DNA of 64,000 nt from positions 124,001-188,000 of the forward strand of contig NZ_LGTC01000001.1 of the NCBI RefSeq assembly GCF_001262605.1, written 5' to 3'. Shown here piece after piece: positions 54,459 through 63,530 of this stretch (within the stretch, counting starts at the first letter, position 1; every line of letters starts with the position of its first letter). The DNA comes from Pseudobacteroides cellulosolvens ATCC 35603 = DSM 2933. GTDB taxonomy: Bacteria > Bacillota > Clostridia > Acetivibrionales > DSM-2933. The notes under the pieces are model-generated. The model was not told the DNA's origin. It ran no database searches and saw nothing but the letters and a program-made list of their open reading frames with translations. Position numbers and translations under genes: made by a program.

Positions 54459-56633
54459 ACAGGAATAGGGTTAATCATAAAAAAAAGACTTTTGATTGTT
54501 TTAATGTTCTTTTTGACAGTAATAGTGCTTCTATTGATAAGGCTTGTGTTTATACAGGTAATTGATGGTGAATGGTACCAACAGCAAGCCTACGAGCAGC
54601 AGAATTCCGGTATAGAAATAGGTGCTGGAAGAGGAACTATATTTGACAGGAATGGAAAAGAGCTTGCCGTAAGTGCGAGTGTTGAAACGGTATCCATAAA
54701 CCCACAAGAGGTAAGAAAATCCAAAAAAGACAAGTATATGATAGCCAAAGGGCTTGCGGATATAGTGTCAATGAAGGAAGAAGATATAATTAAAAAACTT
54801 GATAGAAAAAGCCGATATGAAAGGATTATAAGGAAAGTTGATAAAGATGTCGGTGATAGGATAAGAAAATGGATTAAGGATGAACAGTTAAGCGGAATAT
54901 ATGTAGTTGAAGATACTAAGCGGTTCTATCCCAACAGAAACCTGGCTGCACATGTTATTGGCTTTACAGGAACCGATAACCAAGGACTTGATGGAATAGA
55001 AGCTACAATGGATAAATACCTGAAAGGAAAATCAGGAAAAATACTCAGTGAGGTTGATGCAGGTGGCAGGGAAATACCTTTCAGTGAGCAAAAGCATGTT
55101 GCTCCTAAAAAGGGAAATAATGTAGTATTAACAATAGACGAAACTATACAGTATTTGGCTGAAAAGGCATTAGAAAAAGCAATTAAGGATTATAAGATTT
55201 TAAGAGGGGCAACAGCCATAGTAATGGATCCTAGGAATGGAGATATCCTGGCTCTTACATCAAAGCCTGATTTTGATTTGAATGCACCATTTGCAGCACC
55301 GATTGGTATTGATAAAAGTACATGGAAGGGAACAACAAAAAAGGATATTGAAACCCTCCAAAAAACTGTTTGGAGGAATAAGGCAGTTGTTGATACATAT
55401 GAGCCAGGGTCAACATTCAAGGCGGTAACTTCAGCAGCAGGGCTCCAGGAAGGTGTTGTAAGACCTGATAGTCCTGTAACTGATGCTACAGTTAGGGTAG
55501 GAGGCTGGAACATTAATTGCTGGAGGCCAAATGCCCATGGCAACGAAACTTTTACCGAGGGAGTATACAATTCATGCAACCCGGTTTTTGTAAGGGTATC
55601 CCAAGCTCTTGGGATAGAGAAGTTTTATAGCTATGTAAGGAAGTTTGGATTTTTTGATAAGACCAATATTGATTTGCCTGGTGAAGCAAAAAGCGTTATA
55701 CATAAGAAGCCAACTGAGGTTGATATGGCTGCTGCATCATTCGGCCAAAGGTTTCAGATATCTCCCATACAGCTCATTACTGCCTATGGGGCTATTGCCA
55801 ATGGGGGAACTTTGTATAAACCCAGGCTGGTCAAGGAGCTAACTGATGATGATGGCAATGTAGTAAAAACATTCCAGCCTGAGAGCGTCAGAACAGTCAT
55901 AACAAAAGAGACAGCCCAGACTCTGAGAACTATCTTGGAGGGGGTTGTAGCAGATGGTACCGGAGGAAATGCTTACATAAAAGGATATAGGCTGGCAGGT
56001 AAGACAGGTACTTCGGAAACCCTCCAGACCAAGAAATATGGAAGATATATTGCATCATTTATGTCCTTTGCACCGGCAGATGATCCGGTTATTTGTGCCC
56101 TTGTGGTACTGGACCACCCGGACGTTTACCCCCACACAGGAGGTATGGTGGCGGCTCCTGTAGCAGGCAAACTGGTTGAAGATATTTTAAATTATCTTGA
56201 GGTGCCAAGAAGATATACTGAGAAAGACAAGGATGCACTGCAGGTTGATACAACAGTGCCTGAGGTTACAGGACTTACATTTGAGAATGCAAAAAAGCTA
56301 TTAAATGAAAAAGGTCTTACATATGAAATAGTAAATAAGGGAAATACTAATGCTACAGTTGTGATGGAACAAATGCCAAAACCTGATGCTATTGTTCCAG
56401 AAAAAACAGTTGTGCTATTATATAAATATAAACCGGAAAATGAACCGACAGTTATTATGCCGGACATTTCAAACCAAACGATTGATGAAGCAGCAAAAAC
56501 ACTGCAAGCTGCAGGACTTAATATAAAGGCGGTTGGTCTGGGCAATGCGGTAAAACAGTCGCATCCTCCTGGAACAAAGGTGATAAAAGGCCAGTTGGTT
56601 GAAGTTGTTTTTAGAAAGCTTGATACGGAATAA
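54459..56633 (+). CDS. Class B penicillin-binding protein with PASTA domains (SpoVD/FtsI type)
   Basis: 724-aa transpeptidase. Membrane anchor (KKRLLIVLMFFLTVIVLLLI), dimerisation domain (GRGTIFDRNGKELAVS), then catalytic motifs SxxK in EPGSTFKAVTS, SxN in YNSCNP and KTG in LAGKTGTSET. Two PASTA domains end the protein (from about VPEVTGLTFENAKKLL and MPDISNQTIDEAAKTL). This is the SpoVD architecture, but only one such gene is in the cluster, so it may serve division, cortex synthesis or both. TTG 54459 follows GGAGG; the upstream frame to 54423 lacks support. Confidence 0.93.
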   Translation, partial: TGIGLIIKKRLLIVLMFFLTVIVLLLIRLVFIQVIDGEWYQQQAYEQQNSGIEIGAGRGTIFDRNGKELAVSASVETVSINPQEVRKSKKDKYMIAKGLADIVSMKEEDIIKKLDRKSRYERIIRKVDKDVGDRIRKWIKDEQLSGIYVVEDTKRFYPNRNLAAHVIGFTGTDNQGLDGIEATMDKYLKGKSGKILSEVDAGGREIPFSEQKHVAPKKGNNVVLTIDETIQYLAEKALEKAIKDYKILRGATAIVMDPRNGDILALTSKPDFDLNAPFAAPIGIDKSTWKGTTKKDIETLQKTVWRNKAVVDTYEPGSTFKAVTSAAGLQEGVVRPDSPVTDATVRVGGWNINCWRPNAHGNETFTEGVYNSCNPVFVRVSQALGIEKFYSYVRKFGFFDKTNIDLPGEAKSVIHKKPTEVDMAAASFGQRFQISPIQLITAYGAIANGGTLYKPRLVKELTDDDGNVVKTFQPESVRTVITKETAQTLRTILEGVVADGTGGNAYIKGYRLAGKTGTSETLQTKKYGRYIASFMSFAPADDPVICALVVLDHPDVYPHTGGMVAAPVAGKLVEDILNYLEVPRRYTEKDKDALQVDTTVPEVTGLTFENAKKLLNEKGLTYEIVNKGNTNATVVMEQMPKPDAIVPEKTVVLLYKYKPENEPTVIMPDISNQTIDEAAKTLQAAGLNIKAVGLGNAVKQSHPPGTKVIKGQLVEVVFRKLDTE

Positions 56634-56668
56634 GAGCTAAGAGATTTGATAAAATGGAGGTTTCGGAT

Positions 56669-58120
56669 ATGATACTTAAAGAGCTTGTTGAAGGATTGGA
56701 TATTTTGGAGATATGTGGGGATATAAACGCTAATATTACCAATATTGCTTATGATTCAAGAAAGGTAAGAAATGATACTTTGTTTGTGTGTATTGAGGGC
56801 TTTAAAGTGGATGGACATCAATTTGTAGCAGCTGCAATTGAAAATGGAGTTAAAGCTTTGCTGGTACAGAAGAATGTAAGCGTGCCTGAAGGTATAACAG
56901 TTATACGAGTTGCTGATACCAGGCTGGCACTGGCACATGTATCAAATGCCTTTTTTGAAAACCCGTCCGATAAGTTTACCCTGTTTGGCATTACAGGCAC
57001 AAAAGGTAAGACTACCACTACATTTATGATCAAGTCAATCCTTGAAAAAGTGGGTCAAAAGGTTGGGCTTATAGGTACTGTTGCAAATTTTATCGGAAAT
57101 GAAACAATACCCACAGAAAGAACTACTCCTGAGTCCTATGATCTGCAAGCTCTTTTTGGTGACATGGTGGAAAAAAACGTTAACAGCGTTGTCATGGAAG
57201 TATCATCTCACGCATTGGAGCTCCATAGAGTAAGCTGCTGTAATTATGACATAGGGGTGTTTACCAACCTTACTCAGGATCATCTTGATTTTCATGAAAC
57301 CTTTGAAAATTATTTCAATGCTAAAATGAAGCTGTTTAAAATGTGCAGCAAGGCCCTTATCAACATAGACAGCGATTATGGAGAAAGGGCATGGGAAGCT
57401 GCATCAGCAGCATCGGGAAAGGTGTATACATTTGGGATTCACAAGGAAGCGGACTTTAAGGCTGTCAATATTGTGACCAATCCTGATAGTGTAGAATTTG
57501 ATCTTGTTTCCATGTGGGGAAACGGACATCTGAAGGTGAATATACCAGGGGTGTTTACAGTATACAACGCTTTGGCTGCTATTGGCTGTTGTATTTTAGG
57601 CGGAATATCTCTTGATGATATCAGAGAAGGACTTCTAAATACACGGGTTCCCGGCAGAGCAGAGGTGGTATATACCAATGATAAATTCACTGTTATAATT
57701 GATTATGCACATAGCCCTGACAGTTTGGAAAACATACTTAAAACCATAAAGGATTATTCAGTGGGAAGGGTGGTTTGCCTGTTTGGCTGCGGCGGTGACA
57801 GGGATAGAACCAAAAGACCTATAATGGGCGAGATTTCCGGGAGGTTAGCCGATTTAACCATAATTACATCTGATAATCCGAGGACTGAAGAACCTGAAAG
57901 CATAGTTAGGGATATTGAAGAAGGCATCAAAAGGACAGATGGAGCATATATAACTATTGTGGACCGGAGGGAAGCAATAAAATATTCCTTGGAAAATGCT
58001 CAAAAAGGGGATATAATTTTGCTAGCAGGAAAGGGACATGAGACTTACCAGATATTCAAGGACAAGACAATTCATTTTGACGAAAGGGAAGTAGTTCTGG
58101 AGTTGCTTGATCTATGTTAA
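56669..58120 (+). CDS. murE: UDP-MurNAc-L-Ala-D-Glu meso-DAP ligase MurE
   Basis: 483-aa Mur ligase. P-loop GITGTKGKTTTTFMIKSI, MEVSSHALELHRV, HLDFH, and the substrate-specificity motif SDNPRTEEPE; DNPR indicates meso-diaminopimelate rather than lysine. ATG 56669 has GGAGG upstream; 56654 overlaps that site. Predicts meso-DAP peptidoglycan in this organism. Confidence 0.97.
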   Translation: MILKELVEGLDILEICGDINANITNIAYDSRKVRNDTLFVCIEGFKVDGHQFVAAAIENGVKALLVQKNVSVPEGITVIRVADTRLALAHVSNAFFENPSDKFTLFGITGTKGKTTTTFMIKSILEKVGQKVGLIGTVANFIGNETIPTERTTPESYDLQALFGDMVEKNVNSVVMEVSSHALELHRVSCCNYDIGVFTNLTQDHLDFHETFENYFNAKMKLFKMCSKALINIDSDYGERAWEAASAASGKVYTFGIHKEADFKAVNIVTNPDSVEFDLVSMWGNGHLKVNIPGVFTVYNALAAIGCCILGGISLDDIREGLLNTRVPGRAEVVYTNDKFTVIIDYAHSPDSLENILKTIKDYSVGRVVCLFGCGGDRDRTKRPIMGEISGRLADLTIITSDNPRTEEPESIVRDIEEGIKRTDGAYITIVDRREAIKYSLENAQKGDIILLAGKGHETYQIFKDKTIHFDEREVVLELLDLC

Positions 58121-58156
58121 CAAAAAATAAACTGGTGAGAGAGGTAATTATATTAT

Positions 58157-59539
58157 ATGCAGACACTTGGATTGAAAGAAATAATTGAGGCAACAAAGGG
58201 CGAATTGATTTTTGGTGAATTAGAAAAGGGAATTAACGGGATTTGTACAGATTCCAGGAAAGTTGTTGAAGGAAGTCTTTTCATTCCCATAAAGGGCGAA
58301 AACTTTGACGGTCATGCATTTATTAAGGACTGTCTTATGAAAGGGGCCGCAGCTTCTTTGACTTCAGAAGATGTGCAAGGTTTGGATGTCATGAATGGAA
58401 AGGCTGTCATTAAGGTTCAGGATACTTTGGCTGCATTAGGTGATATTGCAAGGTATTACAGAGCTTTGTTTAATATACCCCTGGTTGGTATAACAGGCAG
58501 TGTTGGCAAAACAAGCACAAAAGACATGATTGCCTGTGTACTTCAGCAAAAATTTAATATACTAAAAACATCGGGCAATTTCAACAACCATATAGGACTG
58601 CCTCTTACAGTGATGAATATGGAAAGAGATTATGAGGCAGCAGTTTTGGAAATGGGTATGAGCGGCTTGGGCGAGATCAGCTACCTTACAAAAATAGCAA
58701 AGCCCAGTATTGCTGTTATTACCAATATTGGAATGTCACATATAGAGAAGCTTGGTTCAAAACAAAATATTTTAAAGGCCAAGATGGAAATAATGGAAGG
58801 ACTGCCTGACGACGGCATTGTTATATTAAACGGTGATGACAGTCTTTTATACGGATTAAAGGGGTATTTGAAGTATAAGACCGTTTATTATGGAACAGAA
58901 GATGGACTTGATTTGCAAGCTTATAATATTAAAACGATGGGTGAAAGCGGTACCTGTTTCGAAGTAACAATCGGTAATAATGATTATAAGGTACATATTC
59001 CGGTACCGGGAACACACAATGTTTATAACGCATTAGCAGCAATAGCAGTTGGGCTTCATATGGGTATTTCCATTGAGAGTATTATAAAAGGGATTGCTTC
59101 ATACAGTCCGGCTAATATGAGATTGAATATAGTTGGACATAAAGGCTACAAGATTATTAACGATGCCTATAATGCAAGTCCTCAATCAATGGAATCGGCA
59201 TTGGATGTCTTAAAGGATACAAGTGAAGGCAACAGAACAATAGCTGTGCTTGGAGACATGCTGGAAATGGGAGAGTGGGCTTACAAAGCACATGTGGGAG
59301 TAGGTAAATATGTTGCTTCAAAGGAGATAAACTATCTGGTTACTGTTGGTGAAAATGGCAGGAACATTGCACATGGAGCGTTGGAGGCAGGTATTCCTGC
59401 AAAGAGAGTTTTCTCATTCCGGAAAAATGATGAGGTTAAAGAATTTTTAAAAAACTTTGTGGAAGAAGGAGATTTTATCCTTATAAAAGGTTCCAGGGGA
59501 ATGAAAATGGAGGAAATAGCACAAGGTTTAATGGAATGA
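58157..59539 (+). CDS. murF: UDP-MurNAc-tripeptide D-Ala-D-Ala ligase MurF
   Basis: 460-aa ligase adding D-Ala-D-Ala to the UDP-MurNAc-tripeptide. N-terminal DSRKVVEGSLFIPIKGENFD, P-loop GITGSVGKTSTKDMIACVL, NFNNHIGLPLT, DAYNASPQSMESAL and KGSRGMKMEE. GAGAGG precedes ATG. Follows murE after 36 bp. Confidence 0.97.
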   Translation: MQTLGLKEIIEATKGELIFGELEKGINGICTDSRKVVEGSLFIPIKGENFDGHAFIKDCLMKGAAASLTSEDVQGLDVMNGKAVIKVQDTLAALGDIARYYRALFNIPLVGITGSVGKTSTKDMIACVLQQKFNILKTSGNFNNHIGLPLTVMNMERDYEAAVLEMGMSGLGEISYLTKIAKPSIAVITNIGMSHIEKLGSKQNILKAKMEIMEGLPDDGIVILNGDDSLLYGLKGYLKYKTVYYGTEDGLDLQAYNIKTMGESGTCFEVTIGNNDYKVHIPVPGTHNVYNALAAIAVGLHMGISIESIIKGIASYSPANMRLNIVGHKGYKIINDAYNASPQSMESALDVLKDTSEGNRTIAVLGDMLEMGEWAYKAHVGVGKYVASKEINYLVTVGENGRNIAHGALEAGIPAKRVFSFRKNDEVKEFLKNFVEEGDFILIKGSRGMKMEEIAQGLME

Positions 59540-59580
59540 TTGAAGAAATAACAGGATGAAATACGGGGTGAAGTATTAAA

Positions 59581-60546
59581 ATGCAATTATCAATTCAAGT
59601 TGTGGTATTTATTATATCATTTGCTATGGCTCTTATTGCAGGGCCTATTTTAATTCCAGCTTTGACAAGGCTTAAATTCGGTCAGACAGTTCGCGATGAC
59701 GGACCTGCTACTCATTTGAAAAAAACAGGCACTCCAAATATTGGCGGATTGATTTTTTTAATACCAATTCTTTTGCTTTCCATTTATTTTGGAAGGATTT
59801 ATTCAGAAATTATACCTATGGCTATAGCCACTATTGGGTTTGGATTGATTGGTTTTATAGATGATTTTATCAAGGTTAAGAAAAGAAGGAAGGATGGACT
59901 TTATCCAAAGCAGAAAACAGTTGGCCTTTTGCTGGTAGCTGCAGTTTTTGCAATATATACAGCATACTTTACCGATCTCGGTGTAGATATAACCATTCCT
60001 TTCTTGGGAACAATAAATGAAAAATGGTTTTATGTTTTATTTGTAATATTCGTGTTGTATAGCATCACAAATGCTGTCAATATTACCGACGGGTTGGACG
60101 GTCTTGCAGCAGGAACGACCCTTATAGTAATGGTGTTCTTTACACTTATTGCGATGACTAATGCCGAATGGGAATATAGTATGGTATTCTCAGCTTTTGT
60201 AGCTGGAGGATGCCTTGGGTTTCTTACATTTAACATTCATCCTGCTAAGGTTTTTATGGGGGATACAGGGTCATTGGCATTAGGCGGTGCGGTTGGCACC
60301 CTTGCAATTATGATGAAGATGCCGTTTATAATACTTTTGGTTGGTGCTGTGTATGTTACTGAGATACTTTCGGTAGCAATACAGGTTGTATCCTTTAAGA
60401 CCAGAGGAAAAAGAGTTTTTAAAATGGCACCGCTGCATCATCATTTTGAACTTTCAGGCTGGAAAGAGACCAAGGTGGTATACTCTTTCTGGGCTGTTAC
60501 ATTGGTGTTATGCGGGATTGGTATTGTAATATACACAGGCTTTTAG
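59581..60546 (+). CDS. mraY: Phospho-MurNAc-pentapeptide transferase MraY
   Basis: 321-aa polytopic enzyme making lipid I from undecaprenyl phosphate, linking to uppS in the same window. KKTGTPNIGGLIFLIPI, FIDDFIKVKKRR, NAVNITDGLDGLAAGT, FMGDTGSLALGG and the APLHHHFELSGWKE loop. Normally followed by murD; here the next gene is a SEDS protein. Confidence 0.98.
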   Translation: MQLSIQVVVFIISFAMALIAGPILIPALTRLKFGQTVRDDGPATHLKKTGTPNIGGLIFLIPILLLSIYFGRIYSEIIPMAIATIGFGLIGFIDDFIKVKKRRKDGLYPKQKTVGLLLVAAVFAIYTAYFTDLGVDITIPFLGTINEKWFYVLFVIFVLYSITNAVNITDGLDGLAAGTTLIVMVFFTLIAMTNAEWEYSMVFSAFVAGGCLGFLTFNIHPAKVFMGDTGSLALGGAVGTLAIMMKMPFIILLVGAVYVTEILSVAIQVVSFKTRGKRVFKMAPLHHHFELSGWKETKVVYSFWAVTLVLCGIGIVIYTGF

Positions 60547-60594
60547 TCAGTATGCTGTTTTAGGGTTTTATTATGTTTTTTTGGAGGGTATTCA

Positions 60595-61704
60595 ATGAAG
60601 GGGAAGAGACCGTTTGATTTTTGGATATTCATATCAGTACTGATGCTGCTTTCCATAGGCTTAATTATGCTTTTTAGTGCCAGTTACCCTAGTGCTTATA
60701 GTTATCATAAAGGAAATGCCTACTACTTTGTTGAAAGACAAATACTCTTTGCGATTGTTGGTGTAATAGGAATGCTTATTATATCAAGGATTGACTACCA
60801 TAAGCTTGGCAAAATATCCCCCATTTTGTTTGTTGCAAGTTTGGTTTTGCTTGTATTGGTAAGGATACCTGGTATAGGAACAAAACTTAACGGTGCTTAC
60901 AGGTGGATTTTTATAGGACCTCTCTCTTTCCAGCCTTCGGAGCTTCTAAAAATATCTATGATTTTATTTTTTTCATATAGTTTATCCAAGAGAAAGGATG
61001 ACCTTAAATATTTCTTTAAGGGCTTATTTCCTTATCTCATTTTAATAGGTTTATTCTCCGGGCTTCTTCTTATCGAGCCTCATCTTAGCTGTACAGTTCT
61101 GGTTGTTATTGTTGCTACTATTATTTTATTTTGTGCCGGTGCTAAGATAAAACATTTTGTGTTGTTGGGAATGCCTGCTATAGGTGCTTTTATAGTAGCT
61201 ATAACGACTATGGAACATGCAAGAAAAAGGCTTACTACTTTTTTACACCCCATGGAGGATAAACAGGGGGATAGTTGGCAGATTATCCAATCTCTCTATG
61301 CAATAGGTTCCGGCAAATTGTTCGGTAAGGGGTTGGGAAAGGGTATGCAAAAGCATCTCTATTTGCCTGAACCATACAATGATTTTATTTTTGCTGTTAT
61401 AGCTGAAGAATTGGGATTTATCGGTGTTGTTGCAATATTGATGCTATTCTTTGTATTTATATGGAGAGGTATAAAGGTAGCAATCAATACGCCTGATGTT
61501 TTTGGAAGCCTTGTTGCAATTGGGTTGACTTCTCTTATTGGAATGCAGGTGGTTATTAATGTAGCTGTTGTTACATCTTCTATTCCTGCTACAGGGATTG
61601 CGTTGCCGTTTTTCAGCTCAGGAGGAACATCGCTTACTTTTATGCTCTGCAGCATCGGGATTCTTTTAAATATATCAAAACAGGCAAACTATGAGAGAAT
61701 ATGA
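60595..61704 (+). CDS. ftsW: SEDS glycosyltransferase FtsW/SpoVE
   Basis: 369-aa SEDS protein, about ten membrane segments. LMLFSASYPSAY near the start, SFQPSELLKISMIL, EPHLSCTVLV, DSWQIIQSLYAIGSGKLFGK, NDFIFAVIAEELGFIG and PATGIALPFFSSGGTSL. Position before murG and next to a SpoVD-type PBP suggests SpoVE or FtsW; these cannot be separated by sequence here. TTGGAGGG precedes ATG 60595. Confidence 0.93.
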   Translation: MKGKRPFDFWIFISVLMLLSIGLIMLFSASYPSAYSYHKGNAYYFVERQILFAIVGVIGMLIISRIDYHKLGKISPILFVASLVLLVLVRIPGIGTKLNGAYRWIFIGPLSFQPSELLKISMILFFSYSLSKRKDDLKYFFKGLFPYLILIGLFSGLLLIEPHLSCTVLVVIVATIILFCAGAKIKHFVLLGMPAIGAFIVAITTMEHARKRLTTFLHPMEDKQGDSWQIIQSLYAIGSGKLFGKGLGKGMQKHLYLPEPYNDFIFAVIAEELGFIGVVAILMLFFVFIWRGIKVAINTPDVFGSLVAIGLTSLIGMQVVINVAVVTSSIPATGIALPFFSSGGTSLTFMLCSIGILLNISKQANYERI

Positions 61705-61715
61705 GGTGAATAAAA

Positions 61716-62810
61716 TTGAAGGTATTAATAGCTGGTGGAGGCACTGCGGGTCATATTAATCCAGGGCTTGCCATTGCCAAGTATATAAAATCAAAAAGTA
61801 CTGATACTAAAATAATTTTTGTGGGTACCGAAAGAGGGCTTGAAACTAAACTAGTACCAAGGGAAGGTTTTGAGCTTAAACTCATAAAAGTAAGGGGTTT
61901 TCGAAGAAAGCTTTCAAAAGAAACATTTATTTCAGTAAAGGAGATGTTTCAGGGATTTCATGAGGCACGCAGTATAGTAAAAGAATTTAAGCCTGATATA
62001 GTAATCGGTACAGGGGGCTACGTTTGTGGTCCTGTTGTTTTTTCAGCGGCTATGAGAAAGATTCCAACTCTCATACATGAACAAAATGCGTTTCCTGGTG
62101 TTACCAACAGAATACTTTCCAGGTTTTCCAATATAACAGCCATCAGTTTTAAGGAATCGGAGAAATTCTTTAAGGGTGCAAAAAAAATAGTACTTACCGG
62201 TAATCCCATAAGGAAAGAAATGCTGGAGATTGACCGTGCCAAAGCAAGAGAAAGCCTTAAGGTTGACAGCAGCAATCCCCTTGTGGTGATTTTTGGGGGA
62301 AGCCTGGGTGCTGAAAAAATTAATCAGTCAGTTGTTGATATGCTTAAAACACATTATCGAGAAGGAACATTTAAGCTTATTTATGCAACAGGAGAGAAAC
62401 AGTATAAAAATGTTATGGAAAAATTGGAAGGTCTCTCCTATAAGTCGGTTCAGGTGCTTCCGTATATATTTGACATGGCTGGGGTAATGGCTGCCGCAGA
62501 TCTGGCTGTCTGCAGGGCAGGGGCTATAACAATTAGTGAACTTACAGCACTGTCTGTTCCTTCAATCATGATACCTTCACCCTATGTTACGGCAAATCAT
62601 CAGGAGCATAATGCCAAAGCACTTGAGAAACATGGTGCGGCATTGGTGATTTTGGAGAAGGACTTAAATGGGGAGGTTCTCCATAAAAAAATTATTGATA
62701 CTATAAAAAATAAAGCAAAGCTTAAGGAGATGTCAAAGAACGCGAGTATGATAGGTGTCAGAGACGCAGCAGATAAGATATACAGCCTTGCTATGGGTAT
62801 AAAGGTATGA
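61716..62810 (+). CDS. murG: Undecaprenyl-PP-MurNAc-pentapeptide GlcNAc transferase MurG
   Basis: 364-aa peripheral membrane GT28 glycosyltransferase forming lipid II. Nucleotide-binding loop AGGGTAGHINPGLAIAKYI, GTGGYVCGPVVFSA, HEQNAFPGVTNRIL, FGGSLGAEKINQSV and CRAGAITISELTALSVPSIM. TTG 61716, with AGGTGA upstream, 11 bp after ftsW. Confidence 0.97.
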   Translation: MKVLIAGGGTAGHINPGLAIAKYIKSKSTDTKIIFVGTERGLETKLVPREGFELKLIKVRGFRRKLSKETFISVKEMFQGFHEARSIVKEFKPDIVIGTGGYVCGPVVFSAAMRKIPTLIHEQNAFPGVTNRILSRFSNITAISFKESEKFFKGAKKIVLTGNPIRKEMLEIDRAKARESLKVDSSNPLVVIFGGSLGAEKINQSVVDMLKTHYREGTFKLIYATGEKQYKNVMEKLEGLSYKSVQVLPYIFDMAGVMAAADLAVCRAGAITISELTALSVPSIMIPSPYVTANHQEHNAKALEKHGAALVILEKDLNGEVLHKKIIDTIKNKAKLKEMSKNASMIGVRDAADKIYSLAMGIKV

Positions 62811-63050
62811 TTAAAAAATTGCTAACGCTGTTTCGCGGCTGGTCGTTTAGCTTCGCTAAACTGCTCGCCATGTATCCTGAGTGTTGAAGAATTAAGTCAA
62901 CGCATATCTCGTCCTTTTTTTGTAAAAATAAAAAAGTAACATTTTTGTAAACCCAGCATAATATGTAACATAAATAAAAAGGATTAAAGTCTTCTTTAAT
63001 CCTTATATAATTATAATTATTTCCACCGGGTTTTCGGAGGTGTTGTAAAA
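62811..63050 (+). other. murG-murA gap with hairpins
   Basis: 240 bp. GTTTAGC/GCTAAAC (within 62848-62866) forms a small stem, in a region that looks like a degenerate copy of the dispersed repeat (ATGATTAAAAAATTGCTAAC start). A second perfect 11-bp stem AAGGATTAAAG/CTTTAATCCTT (62979-62989, 62994-63004) lies 47 bp before murA and could act as a leader attenuator. Confidence 0.55.
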
Positions 63051-63416
63051 ATGAGTAAACTTGTTATTAGCGGTGGACAGAAATTAAAAGGCGAAATAGT
63101 AGTCGAAGGTGCAAAAAATGCTGTTTTACCCATACTTGCAGCGACTGTATTAAACGAGGGTCTTAGCGTCATAAAGAATTGTCCCAGATTGAAAGATGTT
63201 GAAGTAATGGTAAATATATTAAAGAGCCTAGGCTGTAAGGTTAATATGGAAGATAATATTATCCTTATTGATTCTTCAACAATAAACAATACCTTCATTC
63301 CCGAAGAACTGGCTGTCGAAATGAGGTGCTCAATTATCTTTATGGGTGCAATCCTATCAAAGTATGGGAAAGTTACTATAAGTTACCCAGGTGATTGTGT
63401 TACTTTATGGGTATAA
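63051..63416 (+). pseudogene. murA: UDP-GlcNAc enolpyruvyl transferase MurA, N-terminal part only (interrupted)
   Basis: The first 115 or so residues are a normal MurA: LVISGGQKLKGEIVVEGAKN with the conserved KN pair, AVLPILAATVL and KVTISYPG. Conservation stops after codon 114, at about 63392; the family should continue with a GGC..G.RPIDLHL block that contains the active-site Cys. Instead DCVTLWV and a stop follow, and then AT-rich DNA with no MurA coding in any frame. This differs from the single-base frameshifts elsewhere. The cause is an insertion, rearrangement or assembly join; the 3' part is presumably outside the window. Confidence 0.85.
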
Positions 63417-63478
63417 AGTTAATGTATATGAAAAATGTTAAAATGTTATTATATAAAAATCAAATAAAATTATTATAT

Positions 63479-63512
63479 TAAAAGTGAATAATCTTTACAC
63501 TTTTAATTTTGT
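63479..63512. terminator. Hairpin between murA fragment and the last gene
   Basis: TAAAAGTG (63479-63486)/CACTTTTA (63497-63504), followed by ATTTTG on the plus strand. It could terminate transcription from either direction. Confidence 0.5.
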
Positions 63513-63530
63513 TAAACATGTAAAGCTGGT

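Noticed and set aside
54362..54565. 67-aa plus ORF before the class B PBP
   Set aside because: It covers half of the nested hairpin and overlaps the PBP start in another frame.
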